Source: Verrucomicrobiaceae bacterium
GTDB lineage: Bacteria; Verrucomicrobiota; Verrucomicrobiia; Verrucomicrobiales; Verrucomicrobiaceae
Length of the DNA: 64,000 bases
Direction: 5' to 3'
Assembly: GCA_947466075.1 (NCBI GenBank)
Contig: CANIBP010000025.1
Span: 1 to 64,000 of the forward strand
The notes below the pieces were generated by a model, which saw only the letters and a list, made by a program, of their open reading frames with translations, made no database searches and was not told the origin of the DNA. Shown in pieces: positions 1 to 7,565 of this stretch (the first letter of the stretch is position 1; the number at the start of each line of letters is the position of its first letter). The translations under genes and the position numbers were made by a program.

Positions 1-150
1 CAAAGTTTTGTGGCTTATGCCAAGCTCGCGGGCCAGCGCAGTGATACTACGCGTGCCTTCTTCCTGCAGGCTGACCGCCTGTTCTCTGAAGGCGGCGTCA
101 TGCTGCGCAGGGCGCACTCGGTTCTCAGTAGGTTCTATCCTTCGGTTCAT
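1..150 (-). CDS. Transposase OrfA-like protein, N-terminal 50 residues (partial)
   Basis: Reading the minus strand from the ATG at 150 gives an open frame of 50 codons to the window edge. Residues from about 19 read DAAFREQAVSLQEEG, followed by RSITALARELGISHKTL. This is the helix-turn-helix pattern of the small DNA-binding transposase subunit (OrfA) of IS3-like elements, which binds the element ends. The rest of the gene and any OrfB lie outside the window. Family assignment is by motif only; other HTH transposase families share this pattern. Confidence 0.65.
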   Translation of the reverse strand, partial: MNRRIEPTENRVRPAQHDAAFREQAVSLQEEGTRSITALARELGISHKTL

Positions 151-201
151 GGGACACGGTTCCTAGTTCAGGTTGGTTTTCGTGTCCGCCTTTTCGGCAC
201 A
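1..201 (-). mobile_element. Left end of an insertion sequence (partial, runs off window)
   Basis: This stretch carries the beginning of a transposase gene reading out of the window and, upstream of it, a short non-coding end. I place the element boundary near 201, where the minus strand begins TGTGCCGAAAAGGCGGACAC, because coding similarity to the neighbouring helicase remnant starts immediately to the right. The TG start fits IS3-like ends, but the other end lies outside the window, so neither the terminal repeat nor a target duplication can be confirmed. The exact boundary is inference. Confidence 0.5.
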
Positions 202-657
202 AGCTCAATGGTTCATGGCGACGTGCAACAGGACACGAAACAAGCCGAATCTGGGCGCACCTTTCTCCGCAAGTATCTGCAATACGCCGAAACGGGTCAT
301 CTGCCTGATTCCGGCACAGCAGGTTTCAAGGGAGCCCCAGACTCAGGCTTCGAGGAATCAGTTGCCCGTTGCCTGCTTGGACTAGGCTACGAGTTTCACT
401 ATCAAGTCGGCGTCCAGGGCTTCTTCATCGACATCGGCGTGATTCACCCCGATCAACCCGGCCAATACCTCTGTGGTATCGAATGCGATGGAGCCGCTTA
501 TCATTCCCACCCCATTGCCCGAGACCGTGACCGTATCCGCCAAGAAATCCTGGAGAACCGTGGCTGGCAGATCTTCCGCATCTGGTCCACCGATTGGTAT
601 CGTAATCGAAACGAGGAAATTAAACGACTGCACGCTCATCTGGGAAACATTCGCTAA
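202..657 (+). pseudogene. 3' remnant of a large DUF4011-type helicase/nuclease (REase MTES_1575-like domain)
   Basis: An open frame of 151 residues ends at 657. It contains FEESVARCLLGLGYEFHYQV, then FFIDIGVIHPDQPG, then GIECDGAAYHSHPIARDRDR and WQIFRIWSTDWYRN. This is the Vsr-like restriction-endonuclease-fold domain that closes very large superfamily I helicase proteins (DUF4011/DUF3320 type), thought to act on DNA and often found among defence genes. Such proteins usually exceed 1000 residues, so only the tail remains here. The frame stays open leftward to base 10, but there it runs antisense to the transposase and does not resemble the family. The simplest reading is a gene cut by the insertion sequence. 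Whether the 5' half survives beyond the element cannot be seen. Confidence 0.6.
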
Positions 658-758
658 CATGAAAGGGGCGGGAGGCGATTCTTGACAGAACAGACCTTGA
701 TCCTTCTCAGATCGTAAAGAACGCCAGCAGCCGGATTCAGCATGAAAGCCTGAACGAA

Positions 759-771
759 TGATCTGAGATCA
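759..771. repeat. Perfect 13-base palindrome in the 658-812 gap
   Basis: TGATCTGAGATCA is a perfect inverted repeat around a single G, in the gap between the nuclease remnant and the 3' end of the sialidase-like gene. It could be a protein-binding site or a weak hairpin after the minus-strand operon. There is no T-run, so I do not call it a terminator. I see no gene in the rest of this gap. Confidence 0.3.
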
Positions 772-812
772 GCCGCAACGGCATGCGAGCTGGCGCTAGG
801 CAGCGGCGTGCT

Positions 813-2018
813 TCAGGGTTGCTGGAGCCATTCGAGATTGAAGCGGGCGAGCGTCAGACGGCCGCCCGCAAAGGCGGCGGTGCCTTTGCCATCCCCACTC
901 CGGCCGTAGAAGCAGAGGATGGTGCCGCTGTGCGTGACGGCGAGGTCGGAGTACATGCTAGGGCCGGGCTCGATGCTTTTGCTGACGGGCCAGGTTTGGG
1001 CTTCATCGCGGCTGAGTTTGACGCTGACATTCTTGCGGGTGCGGCTCTTGCCGGGCTCGGGTTCGCCTTTGGTGACGTCGAGATTGTGAGGGTTGGAGAA
1101 GAGGATCAAACTCTGGCCATCGTGGTGGTAGCGCACGATGCCGCCCATGCAGATGGGTTCGAGCAGGGCGTCGTCAAACTTCGGCGTGCTCCACTGGGTG
1201 GCCCCATCGGGACTGATGGTGATGAGGCGTCGATGCGCTTTCGATTCACTGCGGACGTTGAGCATGACGCGGCCATCGTTGAGTTCAATGGCGACGGCTT
1301 CGTTGGGATTGATCCATTCGTCGGTGCAAGGAACGGCGATGTCGCCCGCGTGCCAGGTCTTGCCTTGGTCATCGCTGTAGATGGTGGCGGTGACACTGGG
1401 GCGATGCGCATTGCCGCCGGTGCCAGTGGAAAGCCACACGGGGACCACGAGACGCCCCGTCTTGAGCTGGATGCTGTGGTTCGGCCCGGTGGCCAGCACT
1501 TTCCGGTCGTAGTCTTTTTTGAAAGCATCAAACGCAGCGGTGATTTCGATGGGTGTGCTGAAGGTGAGGCCATCATCGTCGCTGCGCTGATAGAAGACGC
1601 GCTCGTATTCGAGGCAGAAGAGCATGTGAACGGTGCCGTCTTTGTCAGCGATGAGGACGGGGTTGTTGTAGGTCACGTCGTTGGGATCGACGTTCTTCAT
1701 CTTCAGCGCGAAGGGGTTTTTCGTCTTAGGTCCTTCCACATTCGCGATGTTCTTCGCGGCGCTCCATGTTTTCCCATCATCGGTGCTGCGGCGGAGCAGG
1801 ATGCGAATGTCATCCCAATCACTGACGCCAGCGGCACGCTTGCGAGCTTCACACCAAGTCAGCACAGTGCCTTTGGCCGTCACGACGACACCGGGGATGT
1901 GGTAGAGACTGTAGGCGGGATTGTCGCCCACGATAAAGAGGTCTTGTTTCTCGATAAATGGCTCGGCGGCATGGAGGAGGCCACTGAGGGTGATGATGAG
2001 GGCGGCGATGTGTTTCAT
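813..2018 (-). CDS. Sialidase-like (BNR/Asp-box) exported protein, 401 aa
   Basis: This resembles GH33 exo-alpha-sialidases, six-bladed propellers that remove terminal sialic acids from glycans. The N-terminus (residues 1-18) looks like a short signal peptide. An Asp-box reads STDDGKTW (78-85), with further copies RSDDDGLTF and YSDDQGKTW. Other family landmarks are EAR at 57-59, GRLVVPVW, PNEAVAIELNDGRVMLNVRS and PSMYSDLAVTHSG near the C-terminus. The first arginine motif, normally F/Y-R-I-P, reads YHIP (39-42), so a catalytic-triad arginine appears replaced by His40; substrate or activity may differ. I chose ATG at 2018 because AAGGAG lies 10 bases upstream; an ATG at 2027 is too close to it. 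It starts 2 bases after the RraA-like gene stops, so the two are likely co-transcribed and perhaps co-functional. Confidence 0.75.
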   Translation of the reverse strand: MKHIAALIITLSGLLHAAEPFIEKQDLFIVGDNPAYSLYHIPGVVVTAKGTVLTWCEARKRAAGVSDWDDIRILLRRSTDDGKTWSAAKNIANVEGPKTKNPFALKMKNVDPNDVTYNNPVLIADKDGTVHMLFCLEYERVFYQRSDDDGLTFSTPIEITAAFDAFKKDYDRKVLATGPNHSIQLKTGRLVVPVWLSTGTGGNAHRPSVTATIYSDDQGKTWHAGDIAVPCTDEWINPNEAVAIELNDGRVMLNVRSESKAHRRLITISPDGATQWSTPKFDDALLEPICMGGIVRYHHDGQSLILFSNPHNLDVTKGEPEPGKSRTRKNVSVKLSRDEAQTWPVSKSIEPGPSMYSDLAVTHSGTILCFYGRSGDGKGTAAFAGGRLTLARFNLEWLQQP

Positions 2019-2020
2019 GG

Positions 2021-2764
2021 TTACCATTCTCCTTGGCGTTGAAATTGGGCTTTGGCGTTCTTGCCGAACTGGGCACCTGCTTCGGCGAGGTTGGCGAGGA
2101 CCTGCTCGCTGCTGAGTCCGGCGCTGCCACGCGCGGCGGGGATGACGGTCTGGCATTCGTTGGCGTCCATGAAGAGGGAGGCTTCGAGAATCTGCGGCTG
2201 CACTTCTGGCTCAATGACGATGAAACCATGCTTGTCGGCATGAATGAGATCACCTGGAGTCACCTTGCGGCCAAAGACCTCAACCTCGCAGTTCCAACGC
2301 ACCGGATGCACATGCGCATGACCGACGCAGAGACTACGCGCGAGGGCTTTGAAACCCGCGTTGGTCATTTCATCGACATCGCGGATCGCTCCATCGACAA
2401 TGGTGCCCACGCAACCGAGAGCTCGATGCATGTTGCTGTTCACCTCGCCCCAGAAGGAGCCAATCGTGCGCGGCTTATCCAAATCCTGCACACAGACGAT
2501 CTTCGGGCCTGGAATGCTGGCGACATAGCGGCGGTAGTCGTTCCATGCGTTCGGATTGGTCTCGCGGTGCGCCTTGTTGCTCGGCTCGATGACGACGGTG
2601 ACGGCGTAGCCGACCATCGGGCCCATCTGCGGCATGAAGTCGCGCGTTTCTTCGAGATTGAAGCCATCGGCAGCGGGATCACGCCTGGTGATTTGCTCCC
2701 AGCCATTGTAAATGGTGGGCGTGTTCCAGCGCTTGAGTTGGAGGAGGTCGGAATGAGGAAGCAT
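2021..2764 (-). CDS. RraA-like / 4-hydroxy-4-methyl-2-oxoglutarate aldolase-like protein, 247 aa
   Basis: The family signature is clear: GCVGTIVDGAIRDVDEM at residues 118-134, with the paired Arg-Asp (R128, D129), then VEVFGRKVTPGDLIHADKHG and a C-terminal helix. Members are class II pyruvate aldolases, or RraA-type proteins that in E. coli bind RNase E. The sequence alone does not decide which applies. At 247 residues it is longer than E. coli RraA (about 160), as is common for aldolase-like members, with an extra N-terminal part (QLKRWNTPTIYNGWEQITRR). The open frame continues upstream to 3007, but that part is antisense-like low-complexity translation of holB; the ATG at 2764 begins recognisable sequence. 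It lies 40 bases after holB and 2 bases before the sialidase-like gene. A catabolic aldolase beside a glycosidase makes metabolic sense, but that is inference. Confidence 0.75.
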   Translation of the reverse strand: MLPHSDLLQLKRWNTPTIYNGWEQITRRDPAADGFNLEETRDFMPQMGPMVGYAVTVVIEPSNKAHRETNPNAWNDYRRYVASIPGPKIVCVQDLDKPRTIGSFWGEVNSNMHRALGCVGTIVDGAIRDVDEMTNAGFKALARSLCVGHAHVHPVRWNCEVEVFGRKVTPGDLIHADKHGFIVIEPEVQPQILEASLFMDANECQTVIPAARGSAGLSSEQVLANLAEAGAQFGKNAKAQFQRQGEW

Positions 2765-2804
2765 AGCTGCGACTACAACGATACTTCTTGCCCAACCTTC
2801 TCGA

Positions 2805-3800
2805 CTAGGCACCAAAGGCTTCAATAAAGCAGACTTCGAGAGCGAGGCCTTCGTTGACGTTGGTGTGCAGGTGGCTTTCGAGCTGACGAAGGACGCGGAT
2901 GCGTTTGGCGACATCGCCAGGCTCCCATTTGGCGGCGAGGGCGGCGGTGGCTTCTTGAAACTTGGGAAGATCGAGATGCTCAGCGCCGGCCTGCTGACGG
3001 GCGACATCGCCCATCCACGAGAGGAGAAGTTCCATCAAAGAGGTGCGCTGCTGGAGATATTCGGCTTCGATCTGCGCTTCGACTTGTTCTTCACGCTGTT
3101 TGAGCCAGGCACCGTCGGTGGTTTTGCCATAGTGGTCCTGCTCGCGCTCGAAGTCGGCCTCCTGATCCTTTTTGATCGACTCGTGAAGGTCTTCGAGGAT
3201 GTCCTCGAAGTCTTTTTTCAGAGCGAGCGCGGTGGAGATGCTGCCGCTTTGCCTAGAGGCCATCTGTTTGAGCACATAGAGCAGCTTGCCCTCATGCTCG
3301 GTGAAGATACGAGCGCCATCGGGTGCCATGAGACCGATCTCGATGACGCGGGACTGAATGGTGGGGAGAAGCTGCTGCGGCTGAGTGCTGAGGAGGAGGA
3401 GCAACGTGCGCGGCGGCGGTTCTTCGAGGGTTTTAAGAAATGCGTTTTGCGCCTGGGCATTCATGCGTTCGGCATCGACGATGACGGCAAGCTTCCAGCC
3501 GTTCGGAGCGGCGGTGCGGTGGATCATCTTCTCCAAGAAACGGATCGTACCGGGATCGTCGCCGTCGTCGCCAATGGTGATGCGGCGGGATTTGCTCTGC
3601 GGGCGAAGCACGATGGCCCCCTGCCCTTCCCAGGCTTCGAGCGTGCCGCATTTCGTGCCAACCATGAGATCGAGCACGCTGGCGGCGAATTGCTCATGCT
3701 GCGCGGCTTTGGGACCGGTGATGAGATAGGCGTGACCTAGGCGGCCATTGCGCTGCGCTTTGCCAAGGAGGCTGAGGGCGTGGTCGCTCTTAAACGGCAT
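2805..3800 (-). CDS. holB: DNA polymerase III delta' subunit (clamp loader), 331 aa
   Basis: This AAA+ clamp-loader subunit opens the beta sliding clamp together with delta and gamma/tau. The N-terminus reads LLGKAQRNGRLGHAYLITGP (residues 11-30), the usual opening of DnaX/HolB proteins. The P-loop is degenerate (GPKAAQHEQFA, 29-39), as expected for delta', which does not hydrolyse ATP. Walker-B-like VIVDAERM is at 107-114 and LKTLEEPPP at 122-130. The sensor motif reads TIQSRV (147-152) instead of the usual SRC. I see no four-cysteine zinc knuckle. Residues of about 195-260 are highly charged and probably helical, followed by a collar-like domain. The start overlaps the end of tmk by 11 bases, the classic tmk-holB arrangement, which supports the call. 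Confidence 0.85.
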   Translation of the reverse strand: MPFKSDHALSLLGKAQRNGRLGHAYLITGPKAAQHEQFAASVLDLMVGTKCGTLEAWEGQGAIVLRPQSKSRRITIGDDGDDPGTIRFLEKMIHRTAAPNGWKLAVIVDAERMNAQAQNAFLKTLEEPPPRTLLLLLSTQPQQLLPTIQSRVIEIGLMAPDGARIFTEHEGKLLYVLKQMASRQSGSISTALALKKDFEDILEDLHESIKKDQEADFEREQDHYGKTTDGAWLKQREEQVEAQIEAEYLQQRTSLMELLLSWMGDVARQQAGAEHLDLPKFQEATAALAAKWEPGDVAKRIRVLRQLESHLHTNVNEGLALEVCFIEAFGA

Positions 3801-4425
3801 GCGGTTGCGCGGTGAGAAGCTGCCAGATGCTTTCGTGAACGGCCTCGGGTGTGGCGGAGGCGTCGATGATTTTCACGCGGGATGGCTCCGCGCGAGCGAC
3901 TTCGAGATAACCCTGGCGGACTTTTTCGAAGAAGGACTGTGGCTGGCTTTCGATGCGGTCGAGCTCGCGGCCGGTTTGATGGATGCGCTGCCAGGCGGTG
4001 GCGCTGTCCATGTCGAGGACAAGCGTGAGCTGAGGCAATGTGCCGCCAATGGCGAAGGCGTTGATGGCGCGAACGCTGTCGAGTGGGAGGCCGCGAGCGA
4101 TGCCCTGATAGACGGTGGTGGAGTCGAGGAAGCGGTCGAGGATGACGAAGACTCCTGTTTCTAAGAGCGGACGGATTCTTTCGCGGACGATTTGAGCACG
4201 GCTGGCGGCGAAGAGAAGCAGCTCGGTCTCTGGGGTCATGCTATGACCTTCTTTAGCGTGCTGCAGGAGGTGGCGGATGCTTTCGCCGATCTCGGTGCCG
4301 CCGGGTTCGCGTAGCACTTCGATTTGGCGGCCGGATTTTTCGAGACGTTCGCGCAGAAGGCGTATCTGCGTGGATTTGCCACAGCCTTCGGAGCCTTCGA
4401 ACGAAAGAAGAAAACCGGTGCTCAT
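3790..4425 (-). CDS. tmk: Thymidylate kinase, 211 aa
   Basis: dTMP kinase converts dTMP to dTDP with ATP in the cytoplasm. The sequence shows the P-loop EGSEGCGKST (10-19), the dTMP-binding REPGGT (39-44) and the DRFLDST motif (97-103), which is DRY/DRF in the family, followed by YQGIARG (106-112). The length matches the usual 205-215 residues. The ATG at 4425 lies 4 bases after the guaA stop and the 3' end overlaps holB by 11 bases, so translation is probably coupled through guaA-tmk-holB. Confidence 0.95.
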   Translation of the reverse strand: MSTGFLLSFEGSEGCGKSTQIRLLRERLEKSGRQIEVLREPGGTEIGESIRHLLQHAKEGHSMTPETELLLFAASRAQIVRERIRPLLETGVFVILDRFLDSTTVYQGIARGLPLDSVRAINAFAIGGTLPQLTLVLDMDSATAWQRIHQTGRELDRIESQPQSFFEKVRQGYLEVARAEPSRVKIIDASATPEAVHESIWQLLTAQPHAV

Positions 4426-4429
4426 GGCA

Positions 4430-5950
4430 TCATTCCCACTCGATGCTCGCAGGCGGCTTGGTGCTGATGTCGTAGAGCACGCGGTTCACGCCTTTGACGC
4501 TGTTGAGGATCTTGTTGGAGGCGTTGCGGAGCACGCTGTAGGGCAACTCGACCCAGTCGGCGGTCATGGCGTCTTCGCTGATGACGGCACGCAATGAAAT
4601 GGCCTGCTCGTAGCTGCGTTCGTCGCCTTTGACACCCACCGTTTTGACGGGGAGCAACGCGGCGTAGGCTTGCCAGGTCTGCTCATACCAGCCGCTGCGG
4701 CGGAGTTCGCCAATGAAGATGGCATCGGCCTGCTGGGTGATGGCGACGCGTTCGGGCGTGATCTCGCCGGGGATGCGCACGGCGAGGCCGGGGCCGGGGA
4801 ATGGATGACGCCACAACGCACGATGCGGGATACCGAGGCTGGCTCCGAGGGCGCGTACTTCGTCTTTGAAGAGCTCGGCGAGCGGTTCGAGCACTTTGCC
4901 CTGCTCTTTGAGTTCCATGATGCGATCGACGCGGTTGTGGTGCGTCTTGATCTTGCTGGCGATGCTGCCGCTGGTGGCGCTTTCGATGACGTCGGGATAA
5001 AGTGTGCCTTGGGCGAGCAGTTCGACGTTGTCGGCGACCTTCCAGAATTCTTCGACGAAGAGCGTGCCGATGATGCGGCGCTTCTGCTCGGGATCGGTGA
5101 CGCCTTTCAGCGCACCGAGGAAGATGGCGCTGGCGTCGATCTGCTCGATGGGCACGCCGACTTCGCCAAAGAGGGCTTTGACCTCGGCGGTTTCGTTCAG
5201 GCGCATGAGGCCGGTGTCGATGTAGATGCAGCGCACCTTCACGTCCGCACGAGCGAGTAGCACAGCGAGCACGGTGCTGTCCACGCCGCCAGAGACGCCG
5301 CAGATGACTTCGCGATTACCGACTTCGGTTTTGATGCGCTCGATCATCTGCGCTTTGAATTCCTGGATGTCGAACTTCGCGAGCTTGGCACCGCTTTTGG
5401 TGAGGAAGTTCTTCAGGATGGCGGTGCCTTCGTGTGAATGCGTGACCTCGGGGTGAAACTGGATACCCCAGCAGCGGTCGGACCATTTCAGGGCGACGGG
5501 AACGGCGTCTTCGTTGGTGGCGATGACCTGGGTGGTACTGGCGAGGTTCGCGCAGGTGTCGCTGTGGCTCATCCAGACCTGGGATTCGTGCGAGATACCG
5601 CTGAAGAGGTCTTCGTGGTCGGTAACGACGAGTTTGGCGGGGCCATACTCGCGGGTAACGCCGGGCTTCACTGTGCCGCCATGCTTGATGTTGAGGAGCT
5701 GCATGCCGTAGCACACGCCAAGCACCGGCCCGCCGAAGGACATGAGCTTGTCGTAATCGACATCTGGGGCGTCCTTGTCCGAAGTGCTGCGCGGACCGCC
5801 GGAAAGGATGATGGCTCCGGGATTCTGCAGCTTCGCGAGTTCAGCAGGCGGATACAGGTGCGAGACGAAGCCCAGCTCGCGGACGCGGCGGACGATGAGC
5901 TGGGAATACTGGGAGCCGTAATCGAGGACGGCGACTTCTTGGGCGGTCAT
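4430..5950 (-). CDS. guaA: GMP synthase (glutamine-hydrolysing), 506 aa
   Basis: It aminates XMP to GMP using glutamine and ATP. The class I amidotransferase domain has LDYGSQYSQLIVRR (9-22), the nucleophile in LGVCYGMQLL (Cys80) and the His/Glu pair in QFHPEVTHSHEG (H166, E168). The ATP-pyrophosphatase loop is GVSGGVDSTVLAV (218-230). The C-terminal dimerisation domain includes HRALWRHPFPGPGLAVRIPG and ends in IEWE, as in the family. Full length. It follows guaB by 42 bases, giving a guaB-guaA unit for the last two steps from IMP to GMP. Confidence 0.97.
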   Translation of the reverse strand: MTAQEVAVLDYGSQYSQLIVRRVRELGFVSHLYPPAELAKLQNPGAIILSGGPRSTSDKDAPDVDYDKLMSFGGPVLGVCYGMQLLNIKHGGTVKPGVTREYGPAKLVVTDHEDLFSGISHESQVWMSHSDTCANLASTTQVIATNEDAVPVALKWSDRCWGIQFHPEVTHSHEGTAILKNFLTKSGAKLAKFDIQEFKAQMIERIKTEVGNREVICGVSGGVDSTVLAVLLARADVKVRCIYIDTGLMRLNETAEVKALFGEVGVPIEQIDASAIFLGALKGVTDPEQKRRIIGTLFVEEFWKVADNVELLAQGTLYPDVIESATSGSIASKIKTHHNRVDRIMELKEQGKVLEPLAELFKDEVRALGASLGIPHRALWRHPFPGPGLAVRIPGEITPERVAITQQADAIFIGELRRSGWYEQTWQAYAALLPVKTVGVKGDERSYEQAISLRAVISEDAMTADWVELPYSVLRNASNKILNSVKGVNRVLYDISTKPPASIEWE

Positions 5951-5957
5951 GAGAAAA

Positions 5958-5986
5958 AATGACGAGTGCGGAATGACGAATGACGA
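5958..5986. repeat. Three copies of AATGACGA in the guaB-guaA spacer
   Basis: The 42-base spacer between guaB and guaA contains AATGACGA at 5958, 5972 and 5979; the last two share one base. It holds no recognisable ribosome-binding site. It could be a small intergenic repeat dispersed in the genome or a chance low-complexity spacer. Confidence 0.45.
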
Positions 5987-5992
5987 AACCGA

Positions 5993-7450
5993 TCAATGCG
6001 GCTCGTAGTTGACCGGTTCTTCGGTGATGACGACGTCGTGCGGGTGGCTTTCCTTGAGGCCACCGGCAGTGATGCGGACGAAGCGGGCCTTGGCGCGGAG
6101 TTCGTCGAGAGTGTTGGCTCCGACGTAACCCATGCCGGAGCGAAGGCCGCCGATGAGCTGGAAGACGACATCAGCGAGCGGGCCTTTGTAGGGCACGCGA
6201 GCCTCGACACCTTCGGGAACGAGTTTGCCGGAGCTGTTCTGGCCGTAGCGGTCGCCCGCGCCTTTGCGCATGGCTTTGAGGCTGCCCATGCCACGGTATT
6301 CTTTGAAGGTGCGGCCCTGCCATTTGACCATGTTGCCGGGGCTTTCACTGGTGCCAGCAAGTAGTGAACCGAGCATGACGAGATCGGCACCACCCGCGAG
6401 AGCTTTAACGATGTCACCAGAGTAACGGATGCCGCCATCGGCAATGACAGTGACGCCTGCGGGTCTGCATACCTCCGCGACTTCCTGCACGGCGCTGAAT
6501 TGGGCCATACCGACGCCGGAGATGATGCGCGTGGTGCAAATGGAGCCAGGACCGACGCCGACCTTGATGGCGGAAGCGCCAGCCTTGATGAGATCGCGAG
6601 CGCCATCGGCTGTAACCACGTTACCAGCGACGATGGGGATGTTGGAGCCGAGTTTTTCGCGCAGGCGGGCGATGACCTGCATGACGCGGGTGGTGTGGCC
6701 GGTGGCGGCGTCGATGAAGATGGCATCAGCACCTGCAGCCAGCATGGCGAGGCCGCGATCGACGCAATCGTCGCCCACGCCAACGGCGGCACCGACGCGG
6801 AGTTGGCCGTTGGCATCCTTGGCGGCGCTTTTGAAGGTCTGGCGCTTGATGATGTCCTGCTTGGTGATGAGACCGGCAAGGATACCGTTGGCATCGACGA
6901 GCGGGAGTTTTTCGATGCGATGTGTGTAGAGAATTTTCAGTGCGTCCTCGAAACTGGTCTGCGGTGTGCCGGTGGCGAGACGTTCGCGTGGCGTCATGAT
7001 GTCACGCACGGGTGTGCTGCCATCTTCGATGTACCACATGTCGCGGCTGGTGACCATGCCAGCGAGTTTGCCGCTGGAATCGACGACGGGGAAACCGCTG
7101 ACGCCTTTTTCATGCATGAGGCGCTGGAGGACGCCAAGGAGTGTGTCCGGCGTGACGCAGTGCGGCTGCTGGATGACGGTGTTTTCGGAACGTTTCACGC
7201 GTGCAACGTGCTCGGCCTGCTGATCGATGGGACAGTTGCGATGGATGACGCCGAGACCACCTTCACGGGCGAGAGCGATGGCGAGATCGGCTTCCGTTAC
7301 GGTGTCCATGGCCGAGGAAAGGATCGGCACATTGAGGCCGATGGCGGCCAGTTTGGTGGAAACATTGACGTCCCCAGGCAAAACCTGACTGTGCCCCGGA
7401 AGGACAAGAACGTCATCGAAACTTAAAGCGAGAGAAGGCAGATCACCCAT
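5993..7450 (-). CDS. guaB: IMP dehydrogenase, 485 aa
   Basis: It oxidises IMP to XMP with NAD+, the committed step of guanine nucleotide synthesis. The TIM barrel opens with LALSFDDVLVLPGHS (7-21). Two CBS domains are inserted at about residues 95-205 (VSGFPVVDSSGKLAG; RIEKLPLVDANGILAG). The catalytic loop is GVGPGSICTTRIISGVG with Cys305, followed by VTVIADGGIRYSGDIVKALA. Full length. It is the first gene of the minus-strand run. The 115-base gap upstream (7451-7565) separates it from the pilin cassette and should carry the operon promoter; I find no convincing -35/-10 pair there. Confidence 0.97.
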   Translation of the reverse strand: MGDLPSLALSFDDVLVLPGHSQVLPGDVNVSTKLAAIGLNVPILSSAMDTVTEADLAIALAREGGLGVIHRNCPIDQQAEHVARVKRSENTVIQQPHCVTPDTLLGVLQRLMHEKGVSGFPVVDSSGKLAGMVTSRDMWYIEDGSTPVRDIMTPRERLATGTPQTSFEDALKILYTHRIEKLPLVDANGILAGLITKQDIIKRQTFKSAAKDANGQLRVGAAVGVGDDCVDRGLAMLAAGADAIFIDAATGHTTRVMQVIARLREKLGSNIPIVAGNVVTADGARDLIKAGASAIKVGVGPGSICTTRIISGVGMAQFSAVQEVAEVCRPAGVTVIADGGIRYSGDIVKALAGGADLVMLGSLLAGTSESPGNMVKWQGRTFKEYRGMGSLKAMRKGAGDRYGQNSSGKLVPEGVEARVPYKGPLADVVFQLIGGLRSGMGYVGANTLDELRAKARFVRITAGGLKESHPHDVVITEEPVNYEPH

Positions 7451-7565
7451 ACGCCATTCAAGCGGCGATCACGCGGCTGTCATGCAGAAAATTAACTCTC
7501 CTACAAAGTCGTCACCATCTGAAATATAACATTATCCACGCACAACTAGCTCCCCAAGAAGAAGA

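Noticed and set aside
10..201. N-terminal part of the 215-codon plus-strand frame as a real part of the nuclease
   Set aside because: It lies antisense to a recognisable transposase N-terminus and begins with GTG without a ribosome-binding site.
783..2042. 419-codon plus-strand open frame opposite the sialidase-like gene
   Set aside because: It is a shadow of a high-G+C gene on the other strand; the minus-strand product has clear Asp-boxes and a ribosome-binding site, the plus-strand one has no motif.
2765..3007. N-terminal extension of the RraA-like protein
   Set aside because: This part overlaps holB in another frame and is Ser/Pro/Lys-rich low-complexity translation; family similarity begins at the ATG at 2764.
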